Origin: Fimenecus sp045613685
GTDB lineage: Bacteria > Bacillota > Clostridia > Oscillospirales > Acutalibacteraceae
Reading direction: 5' to 3'
DNA: 64,000 nt
NCBI GenBank assembly: GCA_045613685.1
Contig: JAZLBL010000048.1
Coordinates: forward strand, 46,222-110,221
Shown: one piece after another, positions 14,958 to 23,179 of the stretch
Position numbering within the stretch: the stretch's first letter is position 1
Layout of the letters: each line of letters starts with the position of its first letter
Translations under genes and position numbers: made by a program
The notes under the pieces: generated by a model
Told to the model about the DNA's origin: nothing
Seen by the model: only the letters and a program-made list of their open reading frames with translations
Databases searched by the model: none

Positions 14958-15010
14958 TCTCCCTCCGTCACTCGCTTTGCTCGTGCCACCTCCCTCGTCA
15001 GAGGAAGGCG
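14958..15010 (-). repeat. REP-like palindromic unit 5 (inverted, diverged)
   Basis: Inverted copy: CCCTCCGTCAC, inner GAGCAAAGCGAG-type loop, CCTCCCTCGTCAGAGGAAGG. It faces unit 4 with only 14 bases between, so it looks like the DUF559 arrangement without the gene. Confidence 0.7.
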
Positions 15011-15055
15011 AAACAACGCTATTAAATCAATTAAACAAATTCAAATTTGTTGACA

Positions 15056-15105
15056 AAAAACAACCACCCTGTTCAATGAACAAAACGAACAAGGTGGTAC
15101 TTTTT
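15056..15105. terminator. Terminator of the Ig-domain gene
   Basis: Arms ACCACCCTGTTC (15063-15074) and GAACAAGGTGGT (15088-15099) with T runs on both outer sides, so it works in either direction. Confidence 0.85.
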
Positions 15106-18100
15106 ATTTATTCAAAGGATAAGATTTTATTTCACCTGAATAGGTGCGATATTCTTTGCCTGTTTTATTATCAATAATATCAGCATAAACATAGAAGGTT
15201 GCTTTATTAAAATCGGGTCGCAACATATCGGGCGAAATAATTATTTCAGGTGTTTGACTATCAATATATTTGTAAGCTGTTCCACCATAACTACCTTTTT
15301 CAGCAGGGTAACCAATTCTGAAACGCATTGTTCCGTTTTCAGGATAAAGCAGACAATCTAAAGTAATTTTTATATCACCATTTTCTAAAGTTTCTGCTTT
15401 AAGGTTTGCACAATCACCAACAATTTTCATTACAGGGTAATATCCGTCCATACTAGGATTAGAGCTATCACTGTTAACATTTGGGTCAGGATTCCAATAT
15501 GAAATTATTGGTTTACTATAACCTGTTGTACCGGTTGGATAAGTAACAGTATAATCTGTAATCTCGTAAGTTCTACCTACTTTATCAGTATGAAAAACTT
15601 TGTATGTGCCGTCAATAAGTCCATATCTTCGGTCAAAACCAGCATTTTCATCGTTAAAAACAATTGTGCAAATGCGTTCAAGATATTCAGGAATAACAAA
15701 ATATTTATATGTTGTTTTCAAATCGCCAATCGGACTATGATAAATAATTGTTGCTTCTTTTTCACCTGGTGTTGATGTATCCCAACCTTCAATATCCCAT
15801 TTTTTTATGTCATAAGATGAGTTACTGTATGTAGATACATAATCAATCTGTGATTGTTCAGCAGATGCAAAATCAATTTGTACTGATGGTTTTGTAGTGC
15901 CGACAGAATAATAATTATCATATTCTTTACGAGTATCTTTTAAATTTATAAAGAATGAATCTTCATAGCCTTCACTATATACACATAATTTTACTGTAAG
16001 ACCGTTACCATTAGGATAGGTAACATATACTGGCAAACAGGCTGATGTTGTTGGTCTGGATGGCAAATATCTTTTTACCCTATAATCAAAGATTTCTTCT
16101 TTTCTACCATCTTTATAATAAGCGTAAACATGTAATTTGTCATAGAATTCAGAATAAATGTCCTGAATATTTATTTTAAGATTTTTTGGTGCTTCTACTT
16201 GATAGTAGCTAGGTTTTTCTTTAATTGTTATTGTGTATGAAAGGTCTTCTGCAATACCAGTCCTTTCCCAACGTTCTACAAAGTTGTATTTGCCATATAT
16301 AGGTTCAACATTATAAAGATAAACTTTTGCTTCGTATGTGCCGAATTCAGTAATATAATTATCAGCACTTATTCGATATGTAACTGTTGATGAATCCACA
16401 CAAACACAACTAAAACTTGTAATACCCATTGCTTGTAATTCACTATCGGTACCACTTGAAAAGTTTACACTTGGGTCATTGATTGGATTATCATCAATCT
16501 CATATTTGATGTCTGCATAGGTTTCAAATTGACCATCACCAACACACTTTGCAACGACAACATAAGGTCTGAAATTAAGTGGTGCATTTGCAATACCATC
16601 AGTAATTGGTCTTTCAATTACTGCATAGCCTGTGTCACCATAGATATAGCCACCTACATAGTCGCAAAGGTATTCACCATCGTAAAAAAGCTCTAATTCA
16701 ATAAAGCCGAGTTTATTTGGGTCATAGCCTTTAACCTCAACATCAAGATAAACATCTTGGTTTGAGTCATTCATTCTTGCACTAACAACATTAGTCATTG
16801 GGAATTCTTCGGGTGCATCATTTATATAATAAGTTTGCCAGATTCGTTCGTTTATGCTATATGAATGAATTTCTGATTTGATAATAACATCATACTTAAA
16901 TGTTGCTGTCACATCACCATAAGCAAATGTGATTGTATAGCCACTATATGATGATGGTCTTTCAGTTGACATTGTGCCGAATGTTTTAATTTCGCTGTCA
17001 CCAAGAGCTTTTATTTCGTTTGTATTGTCGCTAAAATAAACCTTGATTTTGAACTCTGAAAAATCACATTCATCGTCAACATACATATAATACTGGTTAT
17101 AATTGCTTGCATAATGCTTCATAGCAGTTGGAACTTTATAAACTTCAAGTTTTTTAATAGTTTTTTCTTCAGGCACAGTATTATCATAAACAATAACATT
17201 GATAGTGAATTCCATTCCGTTAGGGGCGCGATAGGTGAGAGTCTGTGTTTCGTCCAAAAGTTCACTATTATATTCTGTAATAAGTGTTGCATCTTCGCAA
17301 GATATCCAAGGCGAAAATGTACCATCAGAATAAACATAACGATATTTAACATTTTTAGTTACAGCAGGGTTTTCAGTACCCTTTGGCACAACAATATCTT
17401 TGCCAGTTGCACTACATTCAATATTTGTTATGGTTCTTGTCGCTTCGTCATTCTGTTCTGTTCTTGAAACATTTACCTTGAATGATGCTTTGAGCCCTTT
17501 ATATTCAACTGTAACAGTCTGTTCACCGATTTTAAGAGAGTCAAAGCCTGTGATTCTGCATTTGTTAACATCAACAGATGTTCTTGCACCGTTGCTATAA
17601 ACTGCCACAATATGCAATCCGTCAAGGTCTAATTTTTCTTGCCAGAGATATGAACGCTTGAAGTTATCACCAACAACAAGCTCAAGTTCCATAAGTGTTA
17701 CTTCTTCAGGTTGCTCTGTTTCGTCGTCTGCTGGAAGCGTTGTGGTTTCGTCAACAGGGGATGTTGTGGATTCATCAGTATCTTCGGTTCCATTAAATGT
17801 GCCTATTAAGAATTGACCCACTTTCTGAACCATTTTTGAAAGTTCACCGACAAGAGTGGTGTTTTCGCTTTTTAAAAGAAGTTCGTTTGTGCCTGAACAC
17901 AAGATTGCAATAACTGCAGCCCAAGCAGTAAGTTGCATAAGTCGGTTTCGGTTATTGACTTTATTGATTACTCGTTTTGAAAAACCTGATGCATCGCCAA
18001 AAATCACGGGGAATATAATGCCTTTGTTTTCGTCTTCTGCTTGGTCTAATGATTCTATTGCCAAAACTAATTCATCAATAAGCTCGCAATCCATTTCGTC

Positions 18101-18202
18101 GCCCTTTGCCAACTCTTCGTCAATTAACGCATAAAGCTCATTTGTGAGCATTGATTTGAAATTGTTTTCATTAACAAGTTCTAAAACTTTTGAGTTAGTC
18201 AT
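15104..18202 (-). CDS. Large single-pass protein with bacterial Ig-like domains, probable anti-sigma partner
   Basis: 1032 residues. The N-terminal about 85 residues are acidic and cytoplasmic-looking; a hydrophobic segment (RLMQLTAWAAVIAILCSG, near 85-105) is the likely membrane helix; a Thr/Glu-rich linker follows (about 140-165). The remainder, about 850 residues, is predicted outside the cell. It holds beta-rich repeats; the first (MELELVVGDNFKRSYLW... TVTVEYKG, about 168-245) resembles the Big_3 Ig-like family, with weaker repeats after it. Its start overlaps the sigma-factor gene by 8 bases. The pairing suggests a membrane anti-sigma factor with a large extracellular sensor, but no classical anti-sigma motif was recognised. 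Confidence 0.75.
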   Translation of the reverse strand: MTNSKVLELVNENNFKSMLTNELYALIDEELAKGDEMDCELIDELVLAIESLDQAEDENKGIIFPVIFGDASGFSKRVINKVNNRNRLMQLTAWAAVIAILCSGTNELLLKSENTTLVGELSKMVQKVGQFLIGTFNGTEDTDESTTSPVDETTTLPADDETEQPEEVTLMELELVVGDNFKRSYLWQEKLDLDGLHIVAVYSNGARTSVDVNKCRITGFDSLKIGEQTVTVEYKGLKASFKVNVSRTEQNDEATRTITNIECSATGKDIVVPKGTENPAVTKNVKYRYVYSDGTFSPWISCEDATLITEYNSELLDETQTLTYRAPNGMEFTINVIVYDNTVPEEKTIKKLEVYKVPTAMKHYASNYNQYYMYVDDECDFSEFKIKVYFSDNTNEIKALGDSEIKTFGTMSTERPSSYSGYTITFAYGDVTATFKYDVIIKSEIHSYSINERIWQTYYINDAPEEFPMTNVVSARMNDSNQDVYLDVEVKGYDPNKLGFIELELFYDGEYLCDYVGGYIYGDTGYAVIERPITDGIANAPLNFRPYVVVAKCVGDGQFETYADIKYEIDDNPINDPSVNFSSGTDSELQAMGITSFSCVCVDSSTVTYRISADNYITEFGTYEAKVYLYNVEPIYGKYNFVERWERTGIAEDLSYTITIKEKPSYYQVEAPKNLKINIQDIYSEFYDKLHVYAYYKDGRKEEIFDYRVKRYLPSRPTTSACLPVYVTYPNGNGLTVKLCVYSEGYEDSFFINLKDTRKEYDNYYSVGTTKPSVQIDFASAEQSQIDYVSTYSNSSYDIKKWDIEGWDTSTPGEKEATIIYHSPIGDLKTTYKYFVIPEYLERICTIVFNDENAGFDRRYGLIDGTYKVFHTDKVGRTYEITDYTVTYPTGTTGYSKPIISYWNPDPNVNSDSSNPSMDGYYPVMKIVGDCANLKAETLENGDIKITLDCLLYPENGTMRFRIGYPAEKGSYGGTAYKYIDSQTPEIIISPDMLRPDFNKATFYVYADIIDNKTGKEYRTYSGEIKSYPLNK

Positions 18203-18743
18203 TAAAAATCCCCCTTTCTTTTAATTCTTGTTGAACCTTTTCTTCAACTTTTTGCCTTATTCTATAAAGCCTTGTGGTGACTGCAGTAACTGAAATTTTA
18301 TATTCTTCTGCAATTTCACGCACGTTTTTATTTTCTATGTACCTGCGTTTATAAATAATTCTTTCAGTATCGTTCATTTCACTCAATGCAGCATTGATAA
18401 TTTCTTCTTCTGCTCTTACATCAAGATGCTGGAATATATTGAATTCCTGCTCACTTGAAGTAGATAACAACTCTTCGCTGATTTTCTGTTGCTTTTTAGC
18501 ATTGCGAAGATGCTCTTTGACGAGATTATCAACTGTTCTGTATAAAAATGCTTTCGGTTGTGAAAATTCTTCACCTTTCTTCATTTTGCGATAAATTACC
18601 ATAAAAGCATCCTGAACACAGTCTTCTGCTGCAGTTTTGTCGTGTCCCGTTCTTAAATATGCATATTTATATAATAACTCTTTATATTGTCGACAATATT
18701 CTTCTAATAATTTGTCAATATTTTTCTTTTTATCGTGAGACAA
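18195..18743 (-). CDS. ECF-type RNA polymerase sigma factor
   Basis: 182 residues. Region 2 (about residues 10-80: YAYLRTGHDKTAAEDCVQDAFMVIYRKM) and region 4 with its helix-turn-helix (about 120-170: MNDTERIIYKRRYIENKNVREIAEEYKISVTAVTTRLYRIRQKV) are clear; region 3 is missing, as in group IV sigma factors. TTG 18743 is chosen as start because AAAGGAGG lies 7 bases upstream and no better start has one. The downstream gene overlaps and is the likely antagonist. An inverted repeat sits upstream at 18787-18810. Confidence 0.9.
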   Translation of the reverse strand: MSHDKKKNIDKLLEEYCRQYKELLYKYAYLRTGHDKTAAEDCVQDAFMVIYRKMKKGEEFSQPKAFLYRTVDNLVKEHLRNAKKQQKISEELLSTSSEQEFNIFQHLDVRAEEEIINAALSEMNDTERIIYKRRYIENKNVREIAEEYKISVTAVTTRLYRIRQKVEEKVQQELKERGIFND

Positions 18744-18786
18744 GACACATCCTCCTTTCTTGACCATTAACCGGTTTCATAAGGTA

Positions 18787-18810
18787 GTGACAAAACTGCA
18801 AAAATGTCAC
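18787..18810. promoter_or_regulatory. Inverted repeat upstream of the ECF sigma gene
   Basis: GTGACA (18787-18792) and TGTCAC (18805-18810) separated by 12 bases, about 45 bases before the sigma start. It could be an operator or part of an autoregulated ECF promoter; this is not resolved by eye. Confidence 0.4.
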
Positions 18811-18825
18811 AAAAAAATTTTAAAA

Positions 18826-18855
18826 ACTTAAAAAAATTCCCCGCAAAAGCGGGGA
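18826..18855 (-). terminator. Terminator of the PrsA-like gene
   Basis: Hairpin CCCCGC-TTTT-GCGGGG followed by AATTTTTTT on the minus strand. Confidence 0.85.
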
Positions 18856-18866
18856 TTTAATTTTAT

Positions 18867-20585
18867 TTAAGCGTTTGATGATGCTGAATAAGCAAGAAGT
18901 TTTTCGATATGCTTTGTTTCAGCACTTACTGCCCATTTTAATGAGAGAGAGTTGACTTTGATTGATTCAAGAAGAACATCGATATTCTCTGCATAGAGCT
19001 TTTCGGTGGCTTCGTTGAGAATCATTGATTTAACGTTTTCTGTCCATGTAACGCCAATTGCCTTTGAATAGTACATTACGTGGTAACCATAATCTGTTTC
19101 AATAATACCTGTGTCGCCAGCTTTACGGCTTGCGTCAAGATACCAATCTTTGAAAGGTTGAACGAAGCTTGTGCTTGCATTCAAGTCTTCATAAAGACCA
19201 CCATTATCTTTTGAGCCTGGGTCTTCAGATTTAGTTTTTGCAAGGTTTGCAAAGTTTTCTTCTGTTGGATTCTTGAGATATTCATCAAGAATAGCCTGTG
19301 CTTTTGCTTTATATGTTGCTTTTTCGCTTGCTGTGAGTTTCTTTGTGTTGCCTTCATCGTCTTCAGGGAAAGCAACAAGGATATGACGAACAGCATGTGA
19401 ATATGTGCTCATATCTTTGTGTGGAAGAGTAACCATATAAACAACTGCATAAGCACCATCGCCAAGGTCAACTACTGTTTTGTCGCCAACCTTACGAGTG
19501 TCATCATAAACCCATTTTGCACCGTCTTCGCTATACTGTTCGAGTTCAGCATATGTAGCATCGTTATAGTTTGTAACTTCGTCAGGGTCTTTTGTGCTCT
19601 TGTTGTCAGCAGTTAAGATTGCTTTTTTAGCTTCTGAAATGAATGTTGCTTCGTCTTTAACGTTTGCAAGGAATGCGTCAGCTTTAGCTTTAGTTTCAGC
19701 ATATGCCTTTTTAAGTGCTGCTTCTTTTTCTTCTGTTGTTGCGTCGTCAGCAAGTTTAGGTGTAGTTGTTGTGAACTCATAGTATCTGATATCTACAAGG
19801 TCAAAACTGTCTTTGTCAGCATTATACTTGTCGTTAATCTGAGCTTCTGTAATTGCAGCAGTTGTATCTGCTTCATACTTTTCAAAATATTTCTGTGCAA
19901 GCATCTGCTCTTCAGTAATCTGACGAACAACTTTTTCGTCAATACCGTTACCTAACTGTGTGCGGAACCATCTGTCAAGAGAATAGTCATTTTTCTTTGC
20001 GTTTGTGCGTGCTGATTCAATTTCTGAATCAATTTCTTTCTTTTCAGCTTCTGTAAGTGTAATACCTTCTTTTTCTGCTAATGAAGAGAAATATTTAATC
20101 TCAACAAGTTGGTTTGTTGCAAGATATCTGATAGCATCTGCCCAAGTTGGTGTTTCAACGCCGATAGCGTCAAAGTCAAGACCAAGTGTTGAAGCAGTAT
20201 CTTTTGTCAATGTCTGCTTAGCAGGAGACTTTGTATAGTCATAACCCATATCCATGCCATAATATGCATATTGTTGAGCTGTTGAGCAGAGATTGTTCCA
20301 TACGTTGAAATAGAAGAAGTTAAATTCTGCAACTGTGAATTTGCAAGCAGTGTCTTTTACATCAATCTTGATAACTTTCTGTGGAACACCAAAGAAATTA
20401 AGAATGCCACCAAATGCACCGATACCGATTGCAATAGCAAGAACGATAGCAATAACCTTGCCTACAATTTTCTTTGCTTTTGAGAGTTGTGGAGATTTCT
20501 TAGCCTTTTTCTCTGCTTCTTTTGCGAGTCTGGCTTTACGCTCTTCACGATAAATCTCAGCCTGAGATTTGTTGTTGTTTTCCAT
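18867..20585 (-). CDS. PrsA/SurA-like membrane-anchored peptidyl-prolyl isomerase (foldase)
   Basis: 572 residues. A lysine-rich cytoplasmic N-terminus (about 1-43) is followed by one membrane helix (IVGKVIAIVLAIAIGIGAFGG, about 44-64); there is no lipobox, so it is anchored by this helix and not as a lipoprotein. The extracytoplasmic part has a helical SurA-like segment (about 95-260) and a parvulin rotamase domain (about 400-505) with AVRHILVAFPE, SEDPGSKDNGGLYED and YGYHVMYYSK. It probably folds secreted proteins at the outer face of the membrane. ATG 20585 has AAGGTGG 8 bases upstream, better than the GTG at 20597. Confidence 0.9.
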   Translation of the reverse strand: MENNNKSQAEIYREERKARLAKEAEKKAKKSPQLSKAKKIVGKVIAIVLAIAIGIGAFGGILNFFGVPQKVIKIDVKDTACKFTVAEFNFFYFNVWNNLCSTAQQYAYYGMDMGYDYTKSPAKQTLTKDTASTLGLDFDAIGVETPTWADAIRYLATNQLVEIKYFSSLAEKEGITLTEAEKKEIDSEIESARTNAKKNDYSLDRWFRTQLGNGIDEKVVRQITEEQMLAQKYFEKYEADTTAAITEAQINDKYNADKDSFDLVDIRYYEFTTTTPKLADDATTEEKEAALKKAYAETKAKADAFLANVKDEATFISEAKKAILTADNKSTKDPDEVTNYNDATYAELEQYSEDGAKWVYDDTRKVGDKTVVDLGDGAYAVVYMVTLPHKDMSTYSHAVRHILVAFPEDDEGNTKKLTASEKATYKAKAQAILDEYLKNPTEENFANLAKTKSEDPGSKDNGGLYEDLNASTSFVQPFKDWYLDASRKAGDTGIIETDYGYHVMYYSKAIGVTWTENVKSMILNEATEKLYAENIDVLLESIKVNSLSLKWAVSAETKHIEKLLAYSASSNA

Positions 20586-20644
20586 AGGAAAAACCACCTT
20601 TACATATCTTTATTTTAAGATTAAATAAAAAAGCAATAACAAAC

Positions 20645-20701
20645 AGGTACACTTTTTTACATTAATGTACCTATTTTATACTATTTTAAATAAATATACA
20701 A
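20645..20701 (-). promoter_or_regulatory. Promoter and inverted repeat before the PrsA-like gene
   Basis: TTGTAT (20696-20701), 17-base spacer, TAAAAT (20673-20678). Just downstream at the expected transcription start lie the arms AGGTACA (20645-20651) and TGTACCT (20666-20672), which could be an operator or a leader hairpin. Confidence 0.55.
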
Positions 20702-20787
20702 GTGGATTTTGAAAAATTAACATTTTATACAAAAAAGGATGTTTTATTTTGACATACAATAATAATTAAGTTTTTTTCATTTTGTTA

Positions 20788-20816
20788 TTGTCAAAAAGGA
20801 AAAAATGCTATATAAT
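20788..20816 (+). promoter_or_regulatory. Promoter for the ROK kinase operon
   Basis: TTGTCA (20788-20793), 17-base spacer, TATAAT (20811-20816). Confidence 0.7.
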
Positions 20817-20870
20817 TAACTTAATTATATATAACTTGTAAATGCAATCACATAACAAGGAGACGGTATT

Positions 20871-21776
20871 ATGAAAATTATAACATTTGATGTTGGTGGA
20901 ACAGCTATTAAATTTGGTATGGTTGATGAAAATTTTGAGGTTATTTTCTCAGAAGAATTTCCAACAAACGAATTTGCAGATACTGACAATATGGTAATGT
21001 ATGCAATGGAGTCAAAACTCAGAGAATATGAGGGTGAGTATGACGCTATTGGTATTTCAACTGCAGGTCAGGTCGATTTTGATAACGGCATGATTCATGA
21101 TGGCGTTGGTAATATTCCTAATTATAACCATTCAGACCTTCGTGGTACATTTGAAAGAATATTTAATGTTCCTGTTGCAGTTGATAATGATGTTAACTGT
21201 GCAGCAATCGGTGAAGCTCATTTTGGTGCAGCAAAAGGAGTAAAAGATTTCCTTTGCCTTACTTATGGCACAGGTGTTGGTGGTTGCAGTTTTATTAATG
21301 GTGATGTTTATCGTGGTTCAAAATATGCAGCAGGCGAATTCGGTCATATGGCAACTCATAAAGACGGCAGACCTTGCACTTGTGGCAGAATTGGTTGTTA
21401 TGAAGCTTATGCTGCTTGTCGTGTATTTACAAAAGCAGTTTCAGACCGTATGGGCAAAGTAATGAATGGTAGAGAAATTTTCAAAGAAGAAAATCTTAAA
21501 AATCCTATCATTATGGAAGAAATGGATAAATGGGAAGACGAAATCGCATTAGGTCTTCGTAATCTTTGCTACATCTTTAATCCATCACTTATCGTGCTTG
21601 GTGGTGGCATTATGTCAGAAATTTTGCTTCTTGGTCATATCCGTCATAAAGTTAATATGCAGCTTGAACCAAACTATAAGCACGTAAAAATTGAAAAAGC
21701 ATTGCTTGGTAACAAAGCAGGTATGCTTGGTGCTGCTTGGCTTGCAAGTGAAAGATTAAAGACTTGGAAAAGATAA
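20871..21776 (+). CDS. ROK family sugar kinase
   Basis: 301 residues. ATP loop FDVGGTAIKFG at the N-terminus, second phosphate loop LTYGTGVGG, and the ROK zinc and substrate signature GEFGHMATHKDGRPCTCGRIGCYEAYA (quoted by its cysteines, C-x-C-x4-C). There is no N-terminal DNA-binding domain, so it is a kinase (glucokinase, N-acetylmannosamine kinase or fructokinase type), not a repressor. The following BNR protein, which starts 2 bases after the stop, hints at an amino sugar such as N-acetylmannosamine or N-acetylglucosamine, but sugar specificity cannot be read from the sequence. Confidence 0.88.
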   Translation: MKIITFDVGGTAIKFGMVDENFEVIFSEEFPTNEFADTDNMVMYAMESKLREYEGEYDAIGISTAGQVDFDNGMIHDGVGNIPNYNHSDLRGTFERIFNVPVAVDNDVNCAAIGEAHFGAAKGVKDFLCLTYGTGVGGCSFINGDVYRGSKYAAGEFGHMATHKDGRPCTCGRIGCYEAYAACRVFTKAVSDRMGKVMNGREIFKEENLKNPIIMEEMDKWEDEIALGLRNLCYIFNPSLIVLGGGIMSEILLLGHIRHKVNMQLEPNYKHVKIEKALLGNKAGMLGAAWLASERLKTWKR

Positions 21777-21778
21777 TT

Positions 21779-23065
21779 ATGTTGTTTAAGAAAAAACTTT
21801 TTCCAACAAAAGTTGATTATTACAAAATACCCCTTATTAATTTAAGCGTTAAACCTGAAAATACCCCAGATTATCTGGGGTATTTGTTTGAGTATTCCAT
21901 TGTTGACGATAATTCTGCATATTTGGGACATCCAGATTCTGTACTTCTTAACAATGATGATATTTTAACTTTTTATCCAAAGGGACACGGCAAGGGTGCA
22001 ATTTTGTCAAAAATCAGCGATGATGGTGGTATAACATATAGAAAAAACATCGAAAATCAACCTGCTTCTTGGGAAGATTCTCTTGAAACACCAACAGTTT
22101 ATCGTTTGCAGTTTAGAAATAGCGAAGAAAAACTGATTTTAATTTCTGCAAACTCAAAATGGCCAGGAATGTCAACTCCCGGTGGATTTAACAGTTCAAT
22201 TTCTCTTGATGAAGGTAAAACTTGGACGGAATTCAAAAGATTTTGGGATAACGATAGTGAAATGCCAATTATCCCCATTGTTGCAATGGCATCACTTACT
22301 CGCCTTAAAGAGAATGGTGAATTTGTTGATAAGTGGATGGGACTTTTCCATGACCACAAATTCATAAATTACAAAACTATACTTACATTCGACGATAATG
22401 GTAATTATAATTGGTCGAAACCTGAGCCATATTTATCAGAATATCGTGATATTGAAACTTATGCAGGTATCTGCGAAGTAGAATGTATCCGTTCAGAACT
22501 TGGCAAAGGTGATGAACTTTGTTTAATCACTCGTTGCAATAAGAAAACTTGCACAAGTCTTCTTATTTTTTCAAAAGATGAGGGCAAAACTTGGTCAAAA
22601 CCTATTGAAGCACCGGTTTCGCTTAATGGTGAGCGCCACAAAGCAGAATATACTGATGACGGACGTCTTTTCATAACATTCCGTTCCATTGAGCGTGACC
22701 ATAAGCGTGTTAAAAAAATGCGAAAACTCGGTGGAGAAAAGAAATGGTATTCTGAAGGTTGTGTTGCTTGGGTTGGCACTTATGATGACCTTAAAAACGG
22801 CACAGAAGGTCAATATAGAATTAAGATTGCGCACACATATCTTGACCATCAGAATGAGCCGTCAATAGTTGCAAATGCAGATACAGGTTATTGTGGCAAT
22901 GTGGTGCTTAAAGATGGCACAATTGTTACATCATCTTATGGCATCTTTTCGGTTGAAGAAAAAGAAAGTGGAAAATATGATACAGATAAAGGTAAACAGA
23001 AGAGAAAGACTTTTATCGTATCAAAACGAATTAAACTTTCAGATGTTGAAAAACTTATAAAATGA
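21779..23065 (+). CDS. BNR-repeat (sialidase-fold) protein, cytoplasmic
   Basis: 428 residues. At least two Asp-box motifs (SLDEGKTWTEF and SKDEGKTWSKP) and a weaker SDDGGITY mark a six-bladed sialidase-type propeller. The N-terminus (MLFKKKLFPTKVDYY) is not a signal peptide and no sorting motif is seen, so it should stay in the cytoplasm, unlike most bacterial sialidases. Start at ATG 21779; a TTG 15 bases upstream overlaps the kinase. It is cotranscribed with the ROK kinase and ends at a strong terminator. Catalytic activity on sialosides is not shown. Confidence 0.7.
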   Translation: MLFKKKLFPTKVDYYKIPLINLSVKPENTPDYLGYLFEYSIVDDNSAYLGHPDSVLLNNDDILTFYPKGHGKGAILSKISDDGGITYRKNIENQPASWEDSLETPTVYRLQFRNSEEKLILISANSKWPGMSTPGGFNSSISLDEGKTWTEFKRFWDNDSEMPIIPIVAMASLTRLKENGEFVDKWMGLFHDHKFINYKTILTFDDNGNYNWSKPEPYLSEYRDIETYAGICEVECIRSELGKGDELCLITRCNKKTCTSLLIFSKDEGKTWSKPIEAPVSLNGERHKAEYTDDGRLFITFRSIERDHKRVKKMRKLGGEKKWYSEGCVAWVGTYDDLKNGTEGQYRIKIAHTYLDHQNEPSIVANADTGYCGNVVLKDGTIVTSSYGIFSVEEKESGKYDTDKGKQKRKTFIVSKRIKLSDVEKLIK

Positions 23066-23066
23066 G

Positions 23067-23105
23067 AAAACTGTCGGTTTAATTTGACCGACAGTTTTTT
23101 GTTTG
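23067..23105 (+). terminator. Terminator of the ROK-BNR operon
   Basis: Arms AAAACTGTCGGT and ACCGACAGTTTT followed by TTTTTTGTTT. Confidence 0.9.
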
Positions 23106-23112
23106 CAAATTA

Positions 23113-23145
23113 GTGTTTGATTAAACACACTATATATGGTATAAT
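23113..23145 (+). promoter_or_regulatory. Promoter for the DUF1538-PII operon with inverted repeat on the -35
   Basis: TTGATT (23117-23122), 17-base spacer, TATAAT (23140-23145). The inverted repeat GTGTTT-GATT-AAACAC (23113-23128) covers the -35 box and may be an operator. Confidence 0.65.
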
Positions 23146-23179
23146 TTTAATGTTAAGATTTTTATAGGAGTATTGTTAA

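Larger units (their letters stand above)
14857..15049. repeat. MITE-like intergenic element, copy C (opposite orientation) with two REP-like units inside
   Basis: Left end AAATTGGGAGTTTGTC (14857-14872) is the reverse complement of the right end of copy B, and right end CAAATTCAAATTTG (15036-15049) is the reverse complement of the left end of copies A and B. Inside, ATTGATTTAAT and ATTAAATCAAT form an inner inverted pair. The cargo is a direct REP-like unit at 14900-14943 and an inverted variant at 14958-15010. No gene lies between them. Confidence 0.75.

Noticed and set aside
14977..15177. Small plus-strand reading frame
   Set aside because: It crosses a REP-like unit, a MITE end, a terminator and the antisense of the Ig-domain gene; no ribosome site.
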